A stretch of 64,000 nt of DNA. Source: Phytophthora quininea. Lineage: Eukaryota > Oomycota > Peronosporomycetes > Peronosporales > Peronosporaceae. This document shows positions 10,837-24,696 of the stretch, piece by piece. A program made the translations under genes and the position numbers. The notes under the pieces are model-generated. The model searched no databases, had not been told where the DNA came from, and saw nothing but the letters and a program-made list of their open reading frames with translations. The DNA lies in NCBI GenBank assembly GCA_011947345.1, contig JAAVTG010000057.1, positions 709,519 to 773,518 of the forward strand, written 5' to 3'. Numbering within the stretch: the stretch's first letter is position 1; the number at the start of each line of letters is the position of its first letter.

Positions 10837-12314
10837 ATGGGCAACGTATGCCATGCCGGGCCGCCGCTGGGCGACGCCAAGAGCAGGAGCAGAGAGCAAG
10901 GGCGGATCCAGATCGCCGGCGCCGACCTTCGGCAAGGACCCGACGCTCAAGCGCGAGGACTTTATCTTCTCCAACATCCAGACGGCGTCCTTCCTGGCCA
11001 AACTGCCCGGCAGCATCAACGGCCAGCAGTTCCTGATCGAGGACTGCCACAACTGCGATATTTTCTTGCTGGACCACTGCACGTCCGTGCAGATCGACGC
11101 CTGCGTCAACTGCCGCATCGTCGTGGGGCCCTGCGAGAGCAGCGTCTTCCTGCGCGACTGCAAGCGCTGCACTGTCGTCTGCGCCGTGCAGCAGTTCCGC
11201 ACACGCGACTGCGAGGAAGTCGATGTTTACCTCTACAGCGCCACAGGTGCGTAATGCGCTGCTTCAGACCGCAAGGATCTTATCCTCATGTGTTTCCAGA
11301 GCCAATCATCGAGACCAGCAGTCGGATGCGGTTCGCCTGCTTCCCGCTGACGTACTTCTCGCTGCAGCAGCAGTTCCGGCAGGCCAAGTTTTCGCCCTGG
11401 AACAACCACTGGAGCGAGGTCAGCGTCTTGCTACCAGTACTACTAGGATTGCATGAAGCTCACCGGCAACGTTGACGTTTCGCTGTAGATTTTCGACTTT
11501 ACTCCGGATCATGGCGGGTGGAAACCTTTGCCCATGCAGGCGTACGAATCGCCGTTGACGGAGAAGATGCCCGTGGGGAAAATGGAGTACGGTCGCTTTG
11601 GAAAATGCCGTCCTGGACAGCGGAGGAGCTTGGACTGTCAATAGACTTGCCGCAGCTGGTTGTCCCTCTCACTAGTGGGATCTGCGCTCACAACGAGAAC
11701 ACTGCAACCGCTCTCGTGTGTTTCACCATGGTAAGATGTGGCTCCAGGGTTACGCACACGACTAAGCTGACCGCTTTTATTACGCAGCCTAAAGACGCGG
11801 TCATGGTGGAATTCGTCAGTTCAATTGCTGCGAAAAGGAGTGACGAATCCAGCAGCAGCAGCAACAGCGGTGAGCCGACACTCCTGATCCGAACCAAACA
11901 ACTGAAGTTCACGAAAGAACAGGCAGCAATACTGTTTCCCGACAACAGTCCTCTCTATGGGGTAAGTACGTGGTGTGATTTGACGGGGTTTCTTCGAACT
12001 GACAAGTAAAATGGGCAACACTCTTACAGAAAGCCGTAGAAGCTAGCAGAAGCACACCTGGATCCGTGGTGATGGAATTCCAGGGGCCGCACTGCAGCGA
12101 CCACATCAACGAAGCGCTGCAAATGCCTCGGATTGCGTCCGAAGCCGCCACTCGAGACAGCATCTTCGTCTCGAAAGATACAACTACAGCGCTGTAAGCG
12201 ATATCCGTGTTGTTAGAGCTTACTTCAGAATATGTGCTAACAGTTCCTGTTTGCTTCTGTGTCTCTAGGCGCATGGGCGGCCTCATCTTTCAGCAGTGGA
12301 AGCCAGATATTTGA
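10837..12314 (+). CDS. RP2-like ARL3 GTPase-activating protein (TBCC domain)
   Basis: Six exons: 10837-11246, 11300-11418, 11489-11730, 11788-11961, 12030-12193 and 12269-12314. The start MGNVC gives a myristoylation Gly2 and a palmitoylatable Cys5, equivalent to MGC of human RP2. The TBCC/CAP beta-helix follows (LPGSINGQQFLIEDC, repeated CxxC strands, QQFRTRDC). The arginine in QQFR corresponds to the catalytic arginine finger toward ARL3. After PIIE and FDFTP comes the C-terminal ferredoxin/NDK-like domain. RP2 releases lipidated cargo into cilia, which fits a flagellated zoospore. One-base frame changes are needed near 10860-10900 and at the A run 11602-11605. Confidence 0.88.
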
Positions 12315-12491
12315 GCCTGTTGTGGCGAGATAATTATTTTGCTGCTCCCGGGAAAATAAGAATGCGCATAAGTTTATACAAATTCGTCCATGGTCGATAG
12401 AAAAGTGTTTTCGAACAGTGTTGAGAGGGTAAATGTTCACGTTTTGCCACTTGGGGCGGGGCATAGTAAATGGAATATCTAGTTGACCATA

Positions 12492-15400
12492 TCAACGCTG
12501 CTGGTGGTTGATGCAGCGCATAGCCAAAGCTGTGAGCACACGAAAGAAAACGATCATCCCCAGCATGATGCCAAAGTACTGCGCAATGTGGGCGTGCTTG
12601 ATGCCAAAAACGTGCTCAACGTACGTTTGGATGGGAATCTCTCCGACCGTGGATGGTGCTTTCTGGATAATCTGGCATCCGTACGGGTAGTTGAACATGT
12701 CCACCGAGGCCACGCCACCAGGACTTGCACTTGCCGTCAGGATGTCCACGAGCTGCTCGTCGGAGCATTTCCCAAAGGCGATGGTCGCAAGCGCCGAGAA
12801 GGAGTATCGGAGTGGCGCGATGGCGTACAGCCACTTGTAGCCGCGAGAAATCTGCATCTCCGGCGGGTTAAACCCCATGACCAGCAAGCAGATGGCGTTG
12901 AACAAGATGCCAATGACCGCGGCAACTTCGATGCTCGGCAACGCAAAGATCAGCAGCTGCCCCATGTAGGCTTGGAAGAGGATCGTGAGCGCCACATTGA
13001 TCCAGTAGATGACCCCGTCCTCGAATCCTTGCAGCCCCACCATGGGGTAATAAATGATGGTGAACAGCAGAGCACCCACGAACGCGAACGGGAGCTCAAC
13101 GACCGTGAAGCTAACGAAATACCACAGAGCACTGTACGTCTGCGATGCCCGCTCTCGATAGAATGCAGCCTGCTCTTCGAACGCCAGGGGAGAACGCTGA
13201 TAAAGGAGACCATGCCGATGAACACTGTCGAAATGAACACCATCCCGAGCCCGCTGTTGATGCCTTGGTATGTCTTGAATTCAGCACTCACGTACACGAG
13301 ACCGAAGACAAGTCCGAGGAATACCGAGATCTGCAACCGGGTCAAGTTATACGCCGGCATGCGCCAGTACAAGGTGAAGAACCGGCTCAGCAGGAAGCGA
13401 AGCTGTATGGCACTCGACGCGGCGCGTTTCTTGGAGTAGCTCACAGGCTTGAATGCTTCAGAAGGTTGGAACAAACCTGGCTCCGACATCCTCTCGTCCA
13501 GTAGTTTCTTGTTCGGGCTGCCATTGAAGAGCTTGACGAAATCCACAACTTCTCCTTGATCCTTCTCCTGAGCTCCAGCATGACGTTGGCTGGCCACGCC
13601 CGCACCGATCACCTCCAACATCCACGTCGCTGGGTTGTAACCATCCGAGATCCGCTGGACGCTCGGAATCGCCTCGAAGTAGTCAATGAGATTGCTGCAT
13701 TCGTGGCCCAGATCCCCAAAGAAAACCGTCTCGCCTCCGCGTTTGAGCAGCAGCAGACTATCGAAGAGATGAAACACGTCCGTGGATGGCTGATGGATCG
13801 TACAAAGCACTGCACGACCCGAGTCTGCTACTTTGCGAACCCCATCCATGATCACCTTGGCAGACCGCGCGTCCAAGCCACTAGTCGGTTCATCCAAGAA
13901 GAGGACACTCGGCTGAGCCGCCATTTCCACACCGATCGTTAAACGCTTCATCCTCTCCATGGAGCTGCCACGGACAATCTGGTCGGCGATCTGCTCCAGC
14001 CCTAAAAGTTCAGACATTCGTCCACAGAATCAAATTTCCGACTATCGGGAACGTCAGCACCCTGGCGTAGGAAGGCCGAGAACGTGATCGCCTCACGGAA
14101 GGTGGAGCCTGTCGAGTGGATATCGTTCTGCTCGCAGTAGCCTGTGCAGCGACGAACACTCAAGTCGGATGCTTCGTAGCCATTTAGCAAGATTTCACCC
14201 TTGATCATTCCTTCCGTCTTGCGTCCGGCGATCACATCCATCAGTGTCGTTTTGCCGGCCCCAGTCGAGCCCATTAGAGCAGTGATCATGCCAGGGAGAG
14301 CAAACCCAGTAATTCCTTTAACAAGTCCAACGACTGCACTGGTTGCCCTGGCCCAACCGGGGCTTGCACAGTGTACCAAAGATCCTTAAAGGCGACTGTC
14401 ACTGGCTCCACCTTTCGTTCTGAGCGACAGCTATCCACGCGAAGCATGACCTCCGGCACGTTCGTTGTTGACAAACGGGGAGATTTGAGCAGTTCATAAT
14501 CTCGTTGATCCCCTGAATTAATTTCCCTCTTCTCGTGTGGCAGTGCAATGTGCTCAGGACGCTCGTAACGGTGATACCCCAGTGCAAAAAATGACAGGAT
14601 CATGAAGAAGACGTAAGCACCGGTCATGAAGAGAACGCCATACCCCACCCAGCTCTTCTCGGAAGGAACATCGAAGAGGCTCAGCGCGTATTCACCCATG
14701 GTCATGTTGTGCGCGGCACAGTAGTCCACACCTTCGTAGACACACACATCGAGCTCACTGCTGTGATACTGGCTCACGACAGCACTCCGCACGGTCCAGG
14801 CCACCGGGTCGATCCAATAGAACCAAATTAACCAGTCCGGAATGGTGTTCTTCGACACAACAAAGCCGCCGAACAAGATGAAGAGCATCAAGCAGACCAT
14901 AGCCACCGGCTTCGTGATGCTCAGGTTCGGCGTCGCAGCAACCAGGAAGAAGAACAGCGCAAGGAACACTAAAATCACGAGCATGAGGAAAAGCTCGAAG
15001 AGTAAGAAGGCCCCCACTTCGCTGACAAACCCGCCCACCCAGTACACGAGTGACCCAAATACGACGCTCTCCAGCAACGCCAACGGAAACTGGCTCACGG
15101 ACGAGGAAAGCACGTACGAAGATGTGCGGTAGAAGTTCGCTGCGCGCTGCTTGTAGAACACACTGCGGGAATCGTAAAATGTCGACAGCATTGCAGCTTG
15201 GCCCAGTCCCAAGAACAACATCGCAGCGAAGATGACGCCCATTGTCACCTGGGTGTCCGCCATGTCCATCTGATAAAAGAGACTCGCAAAAATGAGCCCC
15301 ATGACAACCACCAACATCGCACGCCCAGCCAAAAAGGCATGATTGCGCTTGGTTAAAATGAACTGGCGCTTCATCAACGTCCACGTGCTTGGCCAAAAGC

Positions 15401-16736
15401 TTTGATGGAACTCACGCACAGGCTCCATAAAGTCGACGACACCAACCGAACTTTGGAGCTCTGCAGCACGCGCGGCATCTTGACTCTGTATCAACTGGTA
15501 AATGGACGAACCCACCCAAAGATCGGCGAACTCGCTCACCAGCATCGGATAGTTGCGACCTGGAGGAGGTTGCCCGACCTGGTACTGAATTTGCTGTGGC
15601 GTGGCGAGATCGCACAGAAAGTCGGCAATATCTCTCCTCGCCGGACAGACGAACCCCAGCGATTCAAAGTAGCTCTGTACTTGGGATGTCGGCCCGTGGT
15701 AGAGCATACGCCCCTCATTCAGCAGCAGTACGTTGTCAAAAAGACTGAAAACTTCCGGAGATGGTTGTAGCAGCGAAATGACCACCGTCTTGTGGAAACG
15801 AAGAGCCATGCTGCGCTGCGCTGCGATGATGTCGAAGGCCGCCGCGCTGTCAAGACCAGTGGTGATCTCGTCCATTAACGTGACATATTTAATCCCAAAT
15901 TCCATTTCACCAGTCGTCACACGCTTCTTCTCACCACCAGAGATTCCGCGATGCAATGCATTGCCCACAATCGTGTGCTGGCAGTCCTCCAGTCCCAGTG
16001 TTTGCAACATGATATCCGGGTAGTGCTGGAAAACTCCTTCTACAGCGCGCAACGCGGACGCATTCTCGCTTGGCGAACCGTGCGACAGGAGATTTTCCAT
16101 GCGCTTATCGAGGAGCGGGCCGCAGCATTCGTGTGCGAACTCAAACGTCTCGCGGACTGTCATGGTCGGCATGTGGACGTCGCTCTGGGTCACGTAGTTG
16201 ACGAACTGGGGCAACCTCTTGATTAGTTTCTCGCGAGGAACGCCGCAGTAGGTCATTTCGCCTTCGACCGAGATTTCTTTCTTCATTGGGAACCGCCCGC
16301 CCAGCAGCTTCATGAGCGCCGACTTGCCTGCACCTGACTGACCCAGCACAAGCGTGACAGTTCCCGGTCGGAACGAGCCCGTGATGTCTTGCAGGATGTG
16401 TTTGCGCACCGAGTGCTTCTTAGCGGAAACCGCAGCGACCTTCTTCATGACGTGGTTGGGCAGTGTAGGGAGTTCGTCCCTCGGGTCGGCGACTTCATGG
16501 CCATTGGTGTCCACGTGGCTTTGGTCGTGAACCACGACGAGATCTGCCGCGAGCGACACGTGCTTGAATTGCACCTCCATCTGGGCCATGGCGCGTCCGA
16601 GCGCTGTCTCGACCTTCGTGGACACGTCCTGGTGCAGCGCGTACGGACCGCTCGCCATCATTTCTTGTCCGGAGCTGTACACGACAGGCGGGGCCTCTTG
16701 CCCGGCCGTGACCGTCGACTCTGCATCTCTTGCCAT
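12492..16736 (-). CDS. PDR-type (ABCG full-size) ABC transporter 1
   Basis: Coding for about 1410 residues in the order NBD1-TMD1-NBD2-TMD2. NBD1: Walker A GQSGAGKSALM, signature GISGGEKKRV, and ITTGLDSAA after Walker B. NBD2: Walker A GSTGAGKTTLM, degenerate signature MERMKRLTIGVEM, Walker B VLFLDEPTSGLD. Each half has a six-helix membrane region, and the C-terminus ends in NHQQR, exactly like the neighbouring copy. Start ATG at 16736 is the first in the frame and aligns with the neighbour's start. Three single-base frame shifts (around 14315, 14015, and G run 13187-13190) are read as assembly indels because each is followed by uninterrupted family sequence. Expected role: ATP-driven export of lipids or toxic compounds at the plasma membrane; the substrate is unknown. 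Confidence 0.92.
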
Positions 16737-17146
16737 TACTTGTCCACGTTGAAGTTGGAAGGGTGGTGCTGTATTCGCGCTTGTGCTTGCTTATTGCTGC
16801 TTGCGACTTGGACGGCAAGTTGAGGAATGACTTCAGCTAGCCGATGCGACTTCTCCGCAGTGATCTCCCAGTGAGAGCGGCGACCACTTCTTCCTTCGAG
16901 TTGTCATCCACGTGCGTTTTTCGGCGCAGCACCTTGCAGCGCGTAAGCGACGACAATGTTTATCGGCACAGCTAACTCACTTTGCAGCGCCAGCAATACA
17001 AAGCATGCACACCAACATGAGCCCCTCGTGCAAACCGAGGCGATGATTGCTGCGGAGAACGTGTGACATCGCGCGGCGGCCAAGACGCATCCGTGACGCG
17101 CTACATTAATGGGGGTATTAAAAGATTTTCGTTATGTGTTGTGGCT
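16737..17146. other. Intergenic region between the tandem ABC transporters
   Basis: 410 bp upstream of ABC transporter 1 and downstream of the stop of ABC transporter 2. No open frame of note; it must contain the promoter of the first and the 3' end of the second. No specific element is recognisable. Confidence 0.6.
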
Positions 17147-20100
17147 CTATCTCTGCTGGTGGTTGATGAAGCGCATGGCAAATGCGGCAAGCACTCTGAA
17201 AACCACGAGGATTCCGATGGAGATGGCCATGTACTGGCCAATGTGCTCGTGCTTGACCCCAAAGGTTTCTTGAACATACATTTTGATCGGGACTTTGCCG
17301 AGGCTTGCAGGCGCATTCTGGACGATCTGGCAGCCCAACGGATAGGCGGACAGGTCTAGTGAGCCCACTCCGGTAGGACTCGCACCAGCCGAGGCGATCC
17401 CCGAGAGCTGTGCTGTCGAGCAGTCCCCAAATACAATGGCCACAATCGCTGAGAACGCGTACCGGTGCGGCATAATGTCGTAGACCCACTTGTATCCCTC
17501 GGGGATCTGCAGCGACGGAGGATTGTAGCCGGTCAGCATGAGACCGACGGCATTGATCAAGACTCCGAGGATGGCGGCCACCTCCATGCTCGGCGTGGAG
17601 AACATCGCGAGTTGGGTGAGATAGGCCTCGAACAGGACTAGCAGCGCCAGGTTCACCCAGTACAGAACGGTTTCTGAAAATCCTTCAAAGCCGACCATGG
17701 GGTAGTACACGACCACGAAGAGCAGCGCTGCGACGAACACGTACGGGATTTCCACCAGCGTGAAGCTCACAAAGTACCACAAGCTGCTGTACGTCTGGGC
17801 CGCGCGCTCGCGGTAGAAAGCGGCGCGTTCCTCGAAAACCATCGGCAAGCCACTCGCAAACGAGACCAACGCCAGGAACACGGTGGAAAGGTAGATCATA
17901 CCGAGCCCGCTGTTGATTCCTTGGTAGGTGTTGTAGTCCGCGTCCAAGTACACCAAGCCGAAGATCAGGCCGAGCAGAAGAGCAATGCCAAAGCGAGTTA
18001 AATTGTAGGACGGCGTGCGCCAGTACGTCGTGAAGAATCGCCGCAGTAGGAACCGCAGTTGTGTCGCATTGGTGGCGGCACGCTTGGCATCGTAACTCAG
18101 CGGTTCCAGTTCGGTCGACGGCTGAAAGAGACCGGGAAGCAGCAGTTTTTCCTCCAAGTTGGCTTTGCAACACGTGCTGGAGTTGAAATACTGTACGAAA
18201 TCCACATCTTCAGCCGAGTCCCCAGTGTGCAGCGGGAAGTCCCCGCTTGAAACCTTCTCACGAGACGCATCGACCCCAGCTCCGATCACTTCGAGCATCC
18301 AAGCGGCTGGGTTGTAGCCCTGCTTGATCCGCGGAATGCTTGGAAGCGCCTCGAAGTAGTCGATGACCGCACTGCCTTCGGGCCCAACGTCGCCGAAGTA
18401 GACCGTCTCACCGCCTCGTTTGAGCAGGAGTAAGCTGTCGAAGAGGAAGAATACATCCGACGAGGGCTGGTGAATTGTGCACAACACCGTCCGCCCGGAG
18501 TCAGCCACCCGACGTACGCCGTCCATGATCACCTTGGCAGAGCGAGCATCTAAGCCGCTGGTCGGTTCGTCAAGGAAGAGAACGCTGGGCTGCGCAGCCA
18601 TCTCGACGCCAATCGTTAGCCGCTTCATACGCTCCATGGGGCTGCCGCGGATAATTTGGTCAGCGATCTCCTCGAGCCCCAGCAGCTCCAGACATTCTGC
18701 TACAGTATCAAACTTGTCGCTGTCGGGGATGTTGGAGCCTTGTCGAAGGAACGCCGAGAACGTGATGGCTTCACGGAACGTGGACGCACTCGAATGAACA
18801 TCGGTCTGCTCGCAGTACCCAGTGCAGCGGCGAACGCTCAAGTCGGTGGCTTTGAATCCGTTGAGTAGAATTTCTCCACGAATGGTGCCGGCCGTCTTTC
18901 GACCAGCAATCACGTCCATGAGTGTCGTTTTGCCCGCGCCAGTAGATCCCATGAGAGCTGTGAGTGACCCCGGCAACGCATATCCGGTGATGCCCTTGAG
19001 CAAGTCGATGGACTGGGCAGGTTGGCCACGCTTACTCGGCATGGAAACAGTGTACCACAAGTCCTTGAATGCCACGGCCACAGGTGGGATTCGGTCGCGA
19101 CGTGAAGCTGTTCTGACAGGAAGAACAACTTCCTTTCCGCGATGAGGTGACGCCAACAAATTATAGTCTCTACTCTCCACGGGGTCCTCATTTGTCTCTC
19201 GAGGTAGCGCAATGTGCTCGGGTTGTTCGTAGCGATGGTATTCAAGAATCAAGAACGATGCCAACATCAAGAGCACGTAGCTTGCTGCCAGATAAATAAC
19301 GCCGTAGACGACCCACGTTTCATTGGTAGGCACGCCGAAGAGACCCAGCGAGTATTCGCCCATGGTCTGGTTGTACGCTGAGCAGTAGTCCACGTCGTTG
19401 TAGACGCAAACATCGAGCTCGCTGCTTCGATACTGACTGACTGCGATGCTGCGGATGGCCCACGAAACAGGATCGAGCCAATATAACCACACGAGCCAGT
19501 CTGGGATGTTGTCCTTCGACACGATAAAGCCCGAGAAGAGCACGGACAGGAGAATCGCGACCATGGCGATTGGATTGGCAATGTTCAGGTTGGGAGAAGC
19601 CATGGCCAAGAAGAAGAAAATTGCAGCAAACACCAGGATCACGAGCATCAGAAAGAGCTCGAACAACAGGAAAGCGCCTGCGTCGTTCACCAAACCGCCA
19701 AGCCAATACACGAGCGACCCGAAAACGACGCTCTCCACAAGCGCGAGCGGGATTTGAGTCAGCGAGCACGCGAGCACATACGACGAAGTGCGATAGAAAT
19801 TGGCAGCTCGATGCTTATAAAACACACCGCGTGCGTCGTAAAACACCACCAGATTCGCGTCTTGACCGAGGCCCAGGAAGAGCGAGGCCGCAAAAATGAC
19901 CCCCAGCGCCACTTGGGTGTCGCCCATGTCCATTTGGTAAAAGAGACTGCCGAAGATGAGCCCAACGACAACAACCAGGCCTAACCGGCCCTTCACGAAG
20001 GCATCATTGCGCTTCGCCAGGATGAACTCGCGCCTCATTAGCGTCCACATGCTAGCCCAGTAGCTCTGCTGAAACTCGGGGACGTTTACCATGAACTTTG

Positions 20101-21330
20101 TAGAACTGGGGTCTTGCTGCAGCTGCAGCTCTCTCGCTTCAGCCTCGGCTTCTAGCTGCTCGAATAACGGCGACCTCACCCAGAGTTCAGCATACTCGTG
20201 AGTCAGCCGAGGGTGGCTCTGCCGACTCTCCATCTCGTATTGCTTTTGCTGCGGGGTTGCAAGCTCGCACAGAAAGTCGGCGACGTCTTTCCCAGGGGGC
20301 ACTCCATTCCCAGCGACTCGAAGTAGCCTTGGACAAGCTTCGTCGGCCCATGGTTGAGCACTCGACCTTCGTTCAGCAGAAGAATGTCGTCAAACAACGA
20401 GAAAATCTCGGGTGACGGTTGTAACAGCGAAATGATCACCGTCCGATGCAGTCGCTTGGCGATGCTGCGCTGAGCTGCGACGATGTCGAAGGCCGCGGCA
20501 CTATCGAGCCCCGTGCTGATCTCGTCCATGAGCGTTACGAACTTCAACCCGAACGCCATCTCGCCCGTCGTCGAGCGCCGTTTTTCACCGCCAGAGATGC
20601 CACGATACATTTCGTTGCCTACGATGGTGTTTTGACACTCATCGAGCCCAAGTGACTGCAGCACAACGTCCGGGTAATGCTGAAAAACACTACGAGCGGC
20701 ATGGACCGCAGCCTCATTCTCCTCGGGCAAGCCGTGCACTAGAGACGACTCGGCGCACTTGGTCAGCGCCGCGCCACAGCACTCGTGGGCGAACTCGAAC
20801 GTCTCGCGGACTGTTAGCGTAGGCAAGTGCATGTCCGTCTGCGTTACGTAGTTGACAAACTGCGGCAGTCGCTTGGAAATCTGTTCACGGGCCACGCCGT
20901 TGTAGCTGATAGCGCCGTCCAGCGTGACATCCTTGTCCAGAGGGAACCGCCCGCTAAGCAGCTTCATAAGCGACGATTTGCCTGACCCTGACTGCCCAAG
21001 AACGAGCGTGACGGTCCCAGGACGGAAATTCCCCGTCACGTCATGCAAGACCTGCTTGCAAACCGAGTGTTTCTTGGCGGACAGCGACACGAATGCCTTC
21101 TTGACTTGATTTGGCAACGTCGGCAGTTCCGAGTTTTGGCCGCTCCCGGACAAGACAACCACGTCAGCTGACAGCGACACGTGCTTGAAACGAACACTCA
21201 TACTGGGGAATGGACCACCGAGCGCAGTCTCGACCTTGTTGGCGATGTCCTGGTGCAGCTTCATGGCCCCTTGCGCCATCATTTCGCTGGCCGACGTGTA
21301 CACCACCTCAGGGGATACTGCAGACGCCAT
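17147..21330 (-). CDS. PDR-type (ABCG full-size) ABC transporter 2
   Basis: A tandem paralogue of the preceding gene in the same orientation, about 1394 residues. NBD1 has GQSGSGKSSLM and GISGGEKRRSTTGE; NBD2 has GSTGAGKTTLM, MERMKRLTIG and LFLDEPTSGLD; two membrane blocks follow them and the tail is NHQQR. The start at 21330 (MASAVSPEV) aligns with the start of copy 1; the frame is open further upstream but without an ATG. One frame shift at the G run 20295-20299 is the only break, and the family sequence continues (PPGKDVADFL) after it. Tandem duplication of PDR genes is common in Phytophthora (general knowledge). Confidence 0.94.
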
Positions 21331-21534
21331 GAGGTAACTGGTTAGTGGTTGAACTGATCGATGCGAAGTGGGAAGTGAGCTATTGAGCTTCTCACGCGGC
21401 CACAAGTGCCGCCCATTTGAATTTCACCAAGATTGCTCAAAGAGCTCTTGCCGTCATCGACGATTACCAGGAGCTCAAGATTACGCCAATGGCGTAATGA
21501 AGCTCACTGCCATAATCGATCCAACTCTTACTGG

Positions 21535-24500
21535 CTACGACACCAGCTCGTCCAACTCCATCCGCTCGCTGAAGAACGCGTCCAGCTTCGCTGCGAGCGG
21601 AATAAACGCGTCTGGGTTCAAGTAACACGCCACCGCTGCAAGTGCCTCCACGAACTCGACCAGTGTCAGCAGCACCGTCTCGTCGTGTTGTTGTACCATA
21701 CTTGCCATGGGATTGGCCTCGTGGCTGTTGACCTCGCTCGGCAGGTCGAAGTGCACACCGTCGCGCTCGAGCTGCAGCGTCTCGGCCAAGATGTGCTGCA
21801 CGTCGTCAAAATGGATCGAGTTGTCGCGGAACAGATCAAAATGCTGGCAGCAGTCGACGAAGCCGTTCGCAGTGAGCATTCGCTCCAACCCGCGGGGCTC
21901 GTGGTGGGCGAAACGCGTCTCATCCTTCGTCTCTCTGGCCGCGAAGTGCAAGTACATGGAGCGCAACTTCTTATGGTGCGTTGTGAAGACTTCCCGACAG
22001 TCGATAGTGAGCAATTCTGGTCGTAAAACGTTGCTCTTCTCCTCGTCAGGACGCATGGCATTGGGGAAAATCATCTCGTCCAGGAACCGGCGCAGCCGCT
22101 GAGCGATCGACGTAGGAGTTGATGCTACCACATCGGTACTTCTCCATTGGACGTGGTTGCTTTCGACAATGTGGACTAGCGCCTCGACAAATTCTGCGGG
22201 AGTCATCTCCTCCCACTTCCACCTTCCTTGGAAGGCACCGACAGTGTGTGCGTCAGCGGCAACGTTAGTATCGATGCCTCCATGGCAGCAGCAACCTCGG
22301 GACTCACTTTCTCAAAGACACTCTGGATGAAGTCGTACGGAAAAGGCCGAGTCCTACCATGGACTTGACAATCCTTCAGCAGCACGTAAAACTCCGCCAA
22401 CGACATCGAAGCGGAGATCTTGTGGAAGAAACGAGCTTCGTCCGCCCCACCACGTTGGGGAATGTCACTTCGAAGTGCTCGAGTGCAGTCGATGTTGGCG
22501 TAGAAGCGATAGACGCGACGTAGTTGTTCATAGCGCTCTCCCAGCACTTCTTCGGCTTTCTGTAGCTGCTCGGCTAGCTCTTCACTAGTCTGCTTGCAGT
22601 CTCTCCGATCTAGAAACACTTGGACTAGCTTTGGGATGTTCACCGTCGTTAGCATGAATTTCTCTCGACAGACTCGTCGATCCACCAAGGCGAAAGGCGC
22701 TTGCTCTCGTCCCCTCCGTGACAACAACCGTAGCGCATCTTGTTGAACTCTCCGCTGCAAACACCCCCAGATCCGAATGGCAATACTGCGCTTCGAGCAC
22801 GCATACTGAACCGTGTTCACCGCATTTTGGAGAGCAATATTCGCTTTCGCTAGCAATTGAGGAGGGGACGTCACTTCCAGCGGCACCTTTAAGGTCTCGA
22901 CAACGTCAAACGGAGTGTGGAGTTCTTTCCACTGAGACCTCACAGAATCCCAGACAGCTCGTGCATCATTCAAAGCTACTTGGGCATCGTGCCATGGGTA
23001 GGATTTGGGCGAAGCAGGAGGTGGCTGCGTGCTCAGATTTGGATGCTCGCACAACAAGAATCCGAACAAGCAAAACACCAAGTCGCTGGCCATTTCGTCG
23101 CTAAGCACATGATCGCTCAGAAATGCGGGACAGTCAGGATAGAGCTCGTTTGCTAGTGCCGAGCGAAGTTCCTCGCGTGTTGGGAACGGGGCCTGTCGAG
23201 ATAGTCCGTTACTAGCTATCGCATCCACCGCAGCTCGAGCGAAGAGATTTAACATTGTCGGCATTCTAGGAGGCGGCCGTGCTGGCTGTCGCCTCTGCTT
23301 GACTCCAACATACGATTCACAATATGCCGCAGTACATAGTAGCAGTGCATGTCGGAGGAGAAATTCTGGATCAGTCCCGCACCGGACGGGAAGAAGTGTT
23401 TGAAGGAAGTTCCACACTGTTCCAGTTGCAAGTTAATCCACCGCAGCACCAACAACTCGGATGGTAGGCGAAGCAGATCCGATTCGTCCTCACCTTTCAT
23501 GACCAAGGCGCTCACATCGACGTAGACTTCAGGAGCCACTGCATCCAGCATATTCTGCAAGTAATCGCACTCGCAGTCGACGAAAGCGAAGCAAAGTCTC
23601 CCCACTGATTTGAAATGGTCTGCAGCTTCCGCTCTTGGCTCTGTCGGACCCGGATCTCCAGTTGGGCGAGTAGCTCTTCGAGAGACAGCGTGTGTCTCTT
23701 TGCCAGGTCCAAATGCTCGCGGTGGGACTTCATCTCCACTTTGGCACTTTCGATCTGCACTTGCAGTCTTCCGATGAGCTCCTGGAAGTCATGCTTGTTG
23801 TCGCGGAAGAGCTGGATCTGCTCGTTGGCTTTGCGGATTTTTTCAGCGACAGCGTAGTCGCTCCACCGACGAAATAAACGCACGAGACGCTGCTTCGACC
23901 ACCTCCAGCGAGTCTTCTCCAGCAGCACGCGCGTGTACTTTTTCCGGATGATAATCTTCTTCCAGTCCGCCAGCGTTTGCCGCTTCACCAGCCGACCCCA
24001 ACGGTTTGCAAGGCGATCCACCATGAGTTCGTTATTGCGCAGCCTCTTCATCATGAACTCATGGAGCGAGTCGAGACGAGACCTACAAACAAAAGGACAA
24101 AGACAAAATCAATTCCACAACAGCAGCTCGCATAGAGCAAGTCACGTACAGACGTTGCTCCAGCGAATCTTTTCTGCTAGAACCTCTTTCAGCTCTGTAA
24201 AATAAGCTCGACGGCCAAATGAGCTGCGTAATGCTTCAACAGCAATGAAATTCGCGTTTTCCGCTTCCGCCAGAACTTCCGACCGAGGGCGATCGTTCAT
24301 GTAGATGGCTCGCTCCAGCTCCTTCTGCGCCACGCTCGTGATGGTCTGGAAACGGGGAAACTTGGCACTGATCTTTGTCAGCACATCGAAGCAAATCGCT
24401 GTGCGGAGATGATTCGGAACGCCGAGGTGGTCTGTGGACTGCAGTGCCTTGGAGAAATCGTACTCGAAGCGTGAAGCTGCAGAAAAAAGTTGGAGTTTGA

Positions 24501-24696
24501 TGAAAGTTAACAGGAAATGGTGAAATGAGGCACCTTGCTGCTGGAAATCTTCTTCTTCGGCGTCGCACTTGGCATTCCACAAATCGACATTTCGTAAACT
24601 CTTCGCTTGCTCCGACACTTCCGCCGACTCGTGATGTATTGGCATCAGCAGCTTTGACTGGTTCTTGGTCACATAGTCTTGATCTTCGCCCTGCAT
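21535..24696 (-). CDS. Calponin-homology and coiled-coil protein, unrecognised subfamily
   Basis: Exon 1 24696-24534, exon 2 24476-24146, then a long exon from 24082 to the stop at 21535, about 1000 residues. The N-terminal third is helical and rich in Trp/Arg (repeats of the type LxxxF/W-xxW, as in Sfi1-like rods). A coiled coil follows, then a segment resembling a CH domain: ELLVLRWINLQL, then IQNFSSDMHCYYVLRHI, the pattern of fimbrin-type CH repeats. A second CH-like tail follows (FLCEHPNL). The C-terminal 400 residues have no match I recognise. Frame shifts at the C run 23600-23603, near 23265-23310 and at 22212-22214. Likely cytoskeletal or basal-body associated (inference). Confidence 0.65.

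Noticed and set aside
11481..11495. Calling the RP2-like gene truncated at its early stop in exon 3
   Set aside because: Adding one A to the run 11602-11605 restores the complete conserved C-terminal domain spread over three further spliced exons.
12483..13439. 318-codon plus-strand frame opposite ABC transporter 1
   Set aside because: Antisense of TMD2, where conserved transporter residues lie on the minus strand; no independent features.
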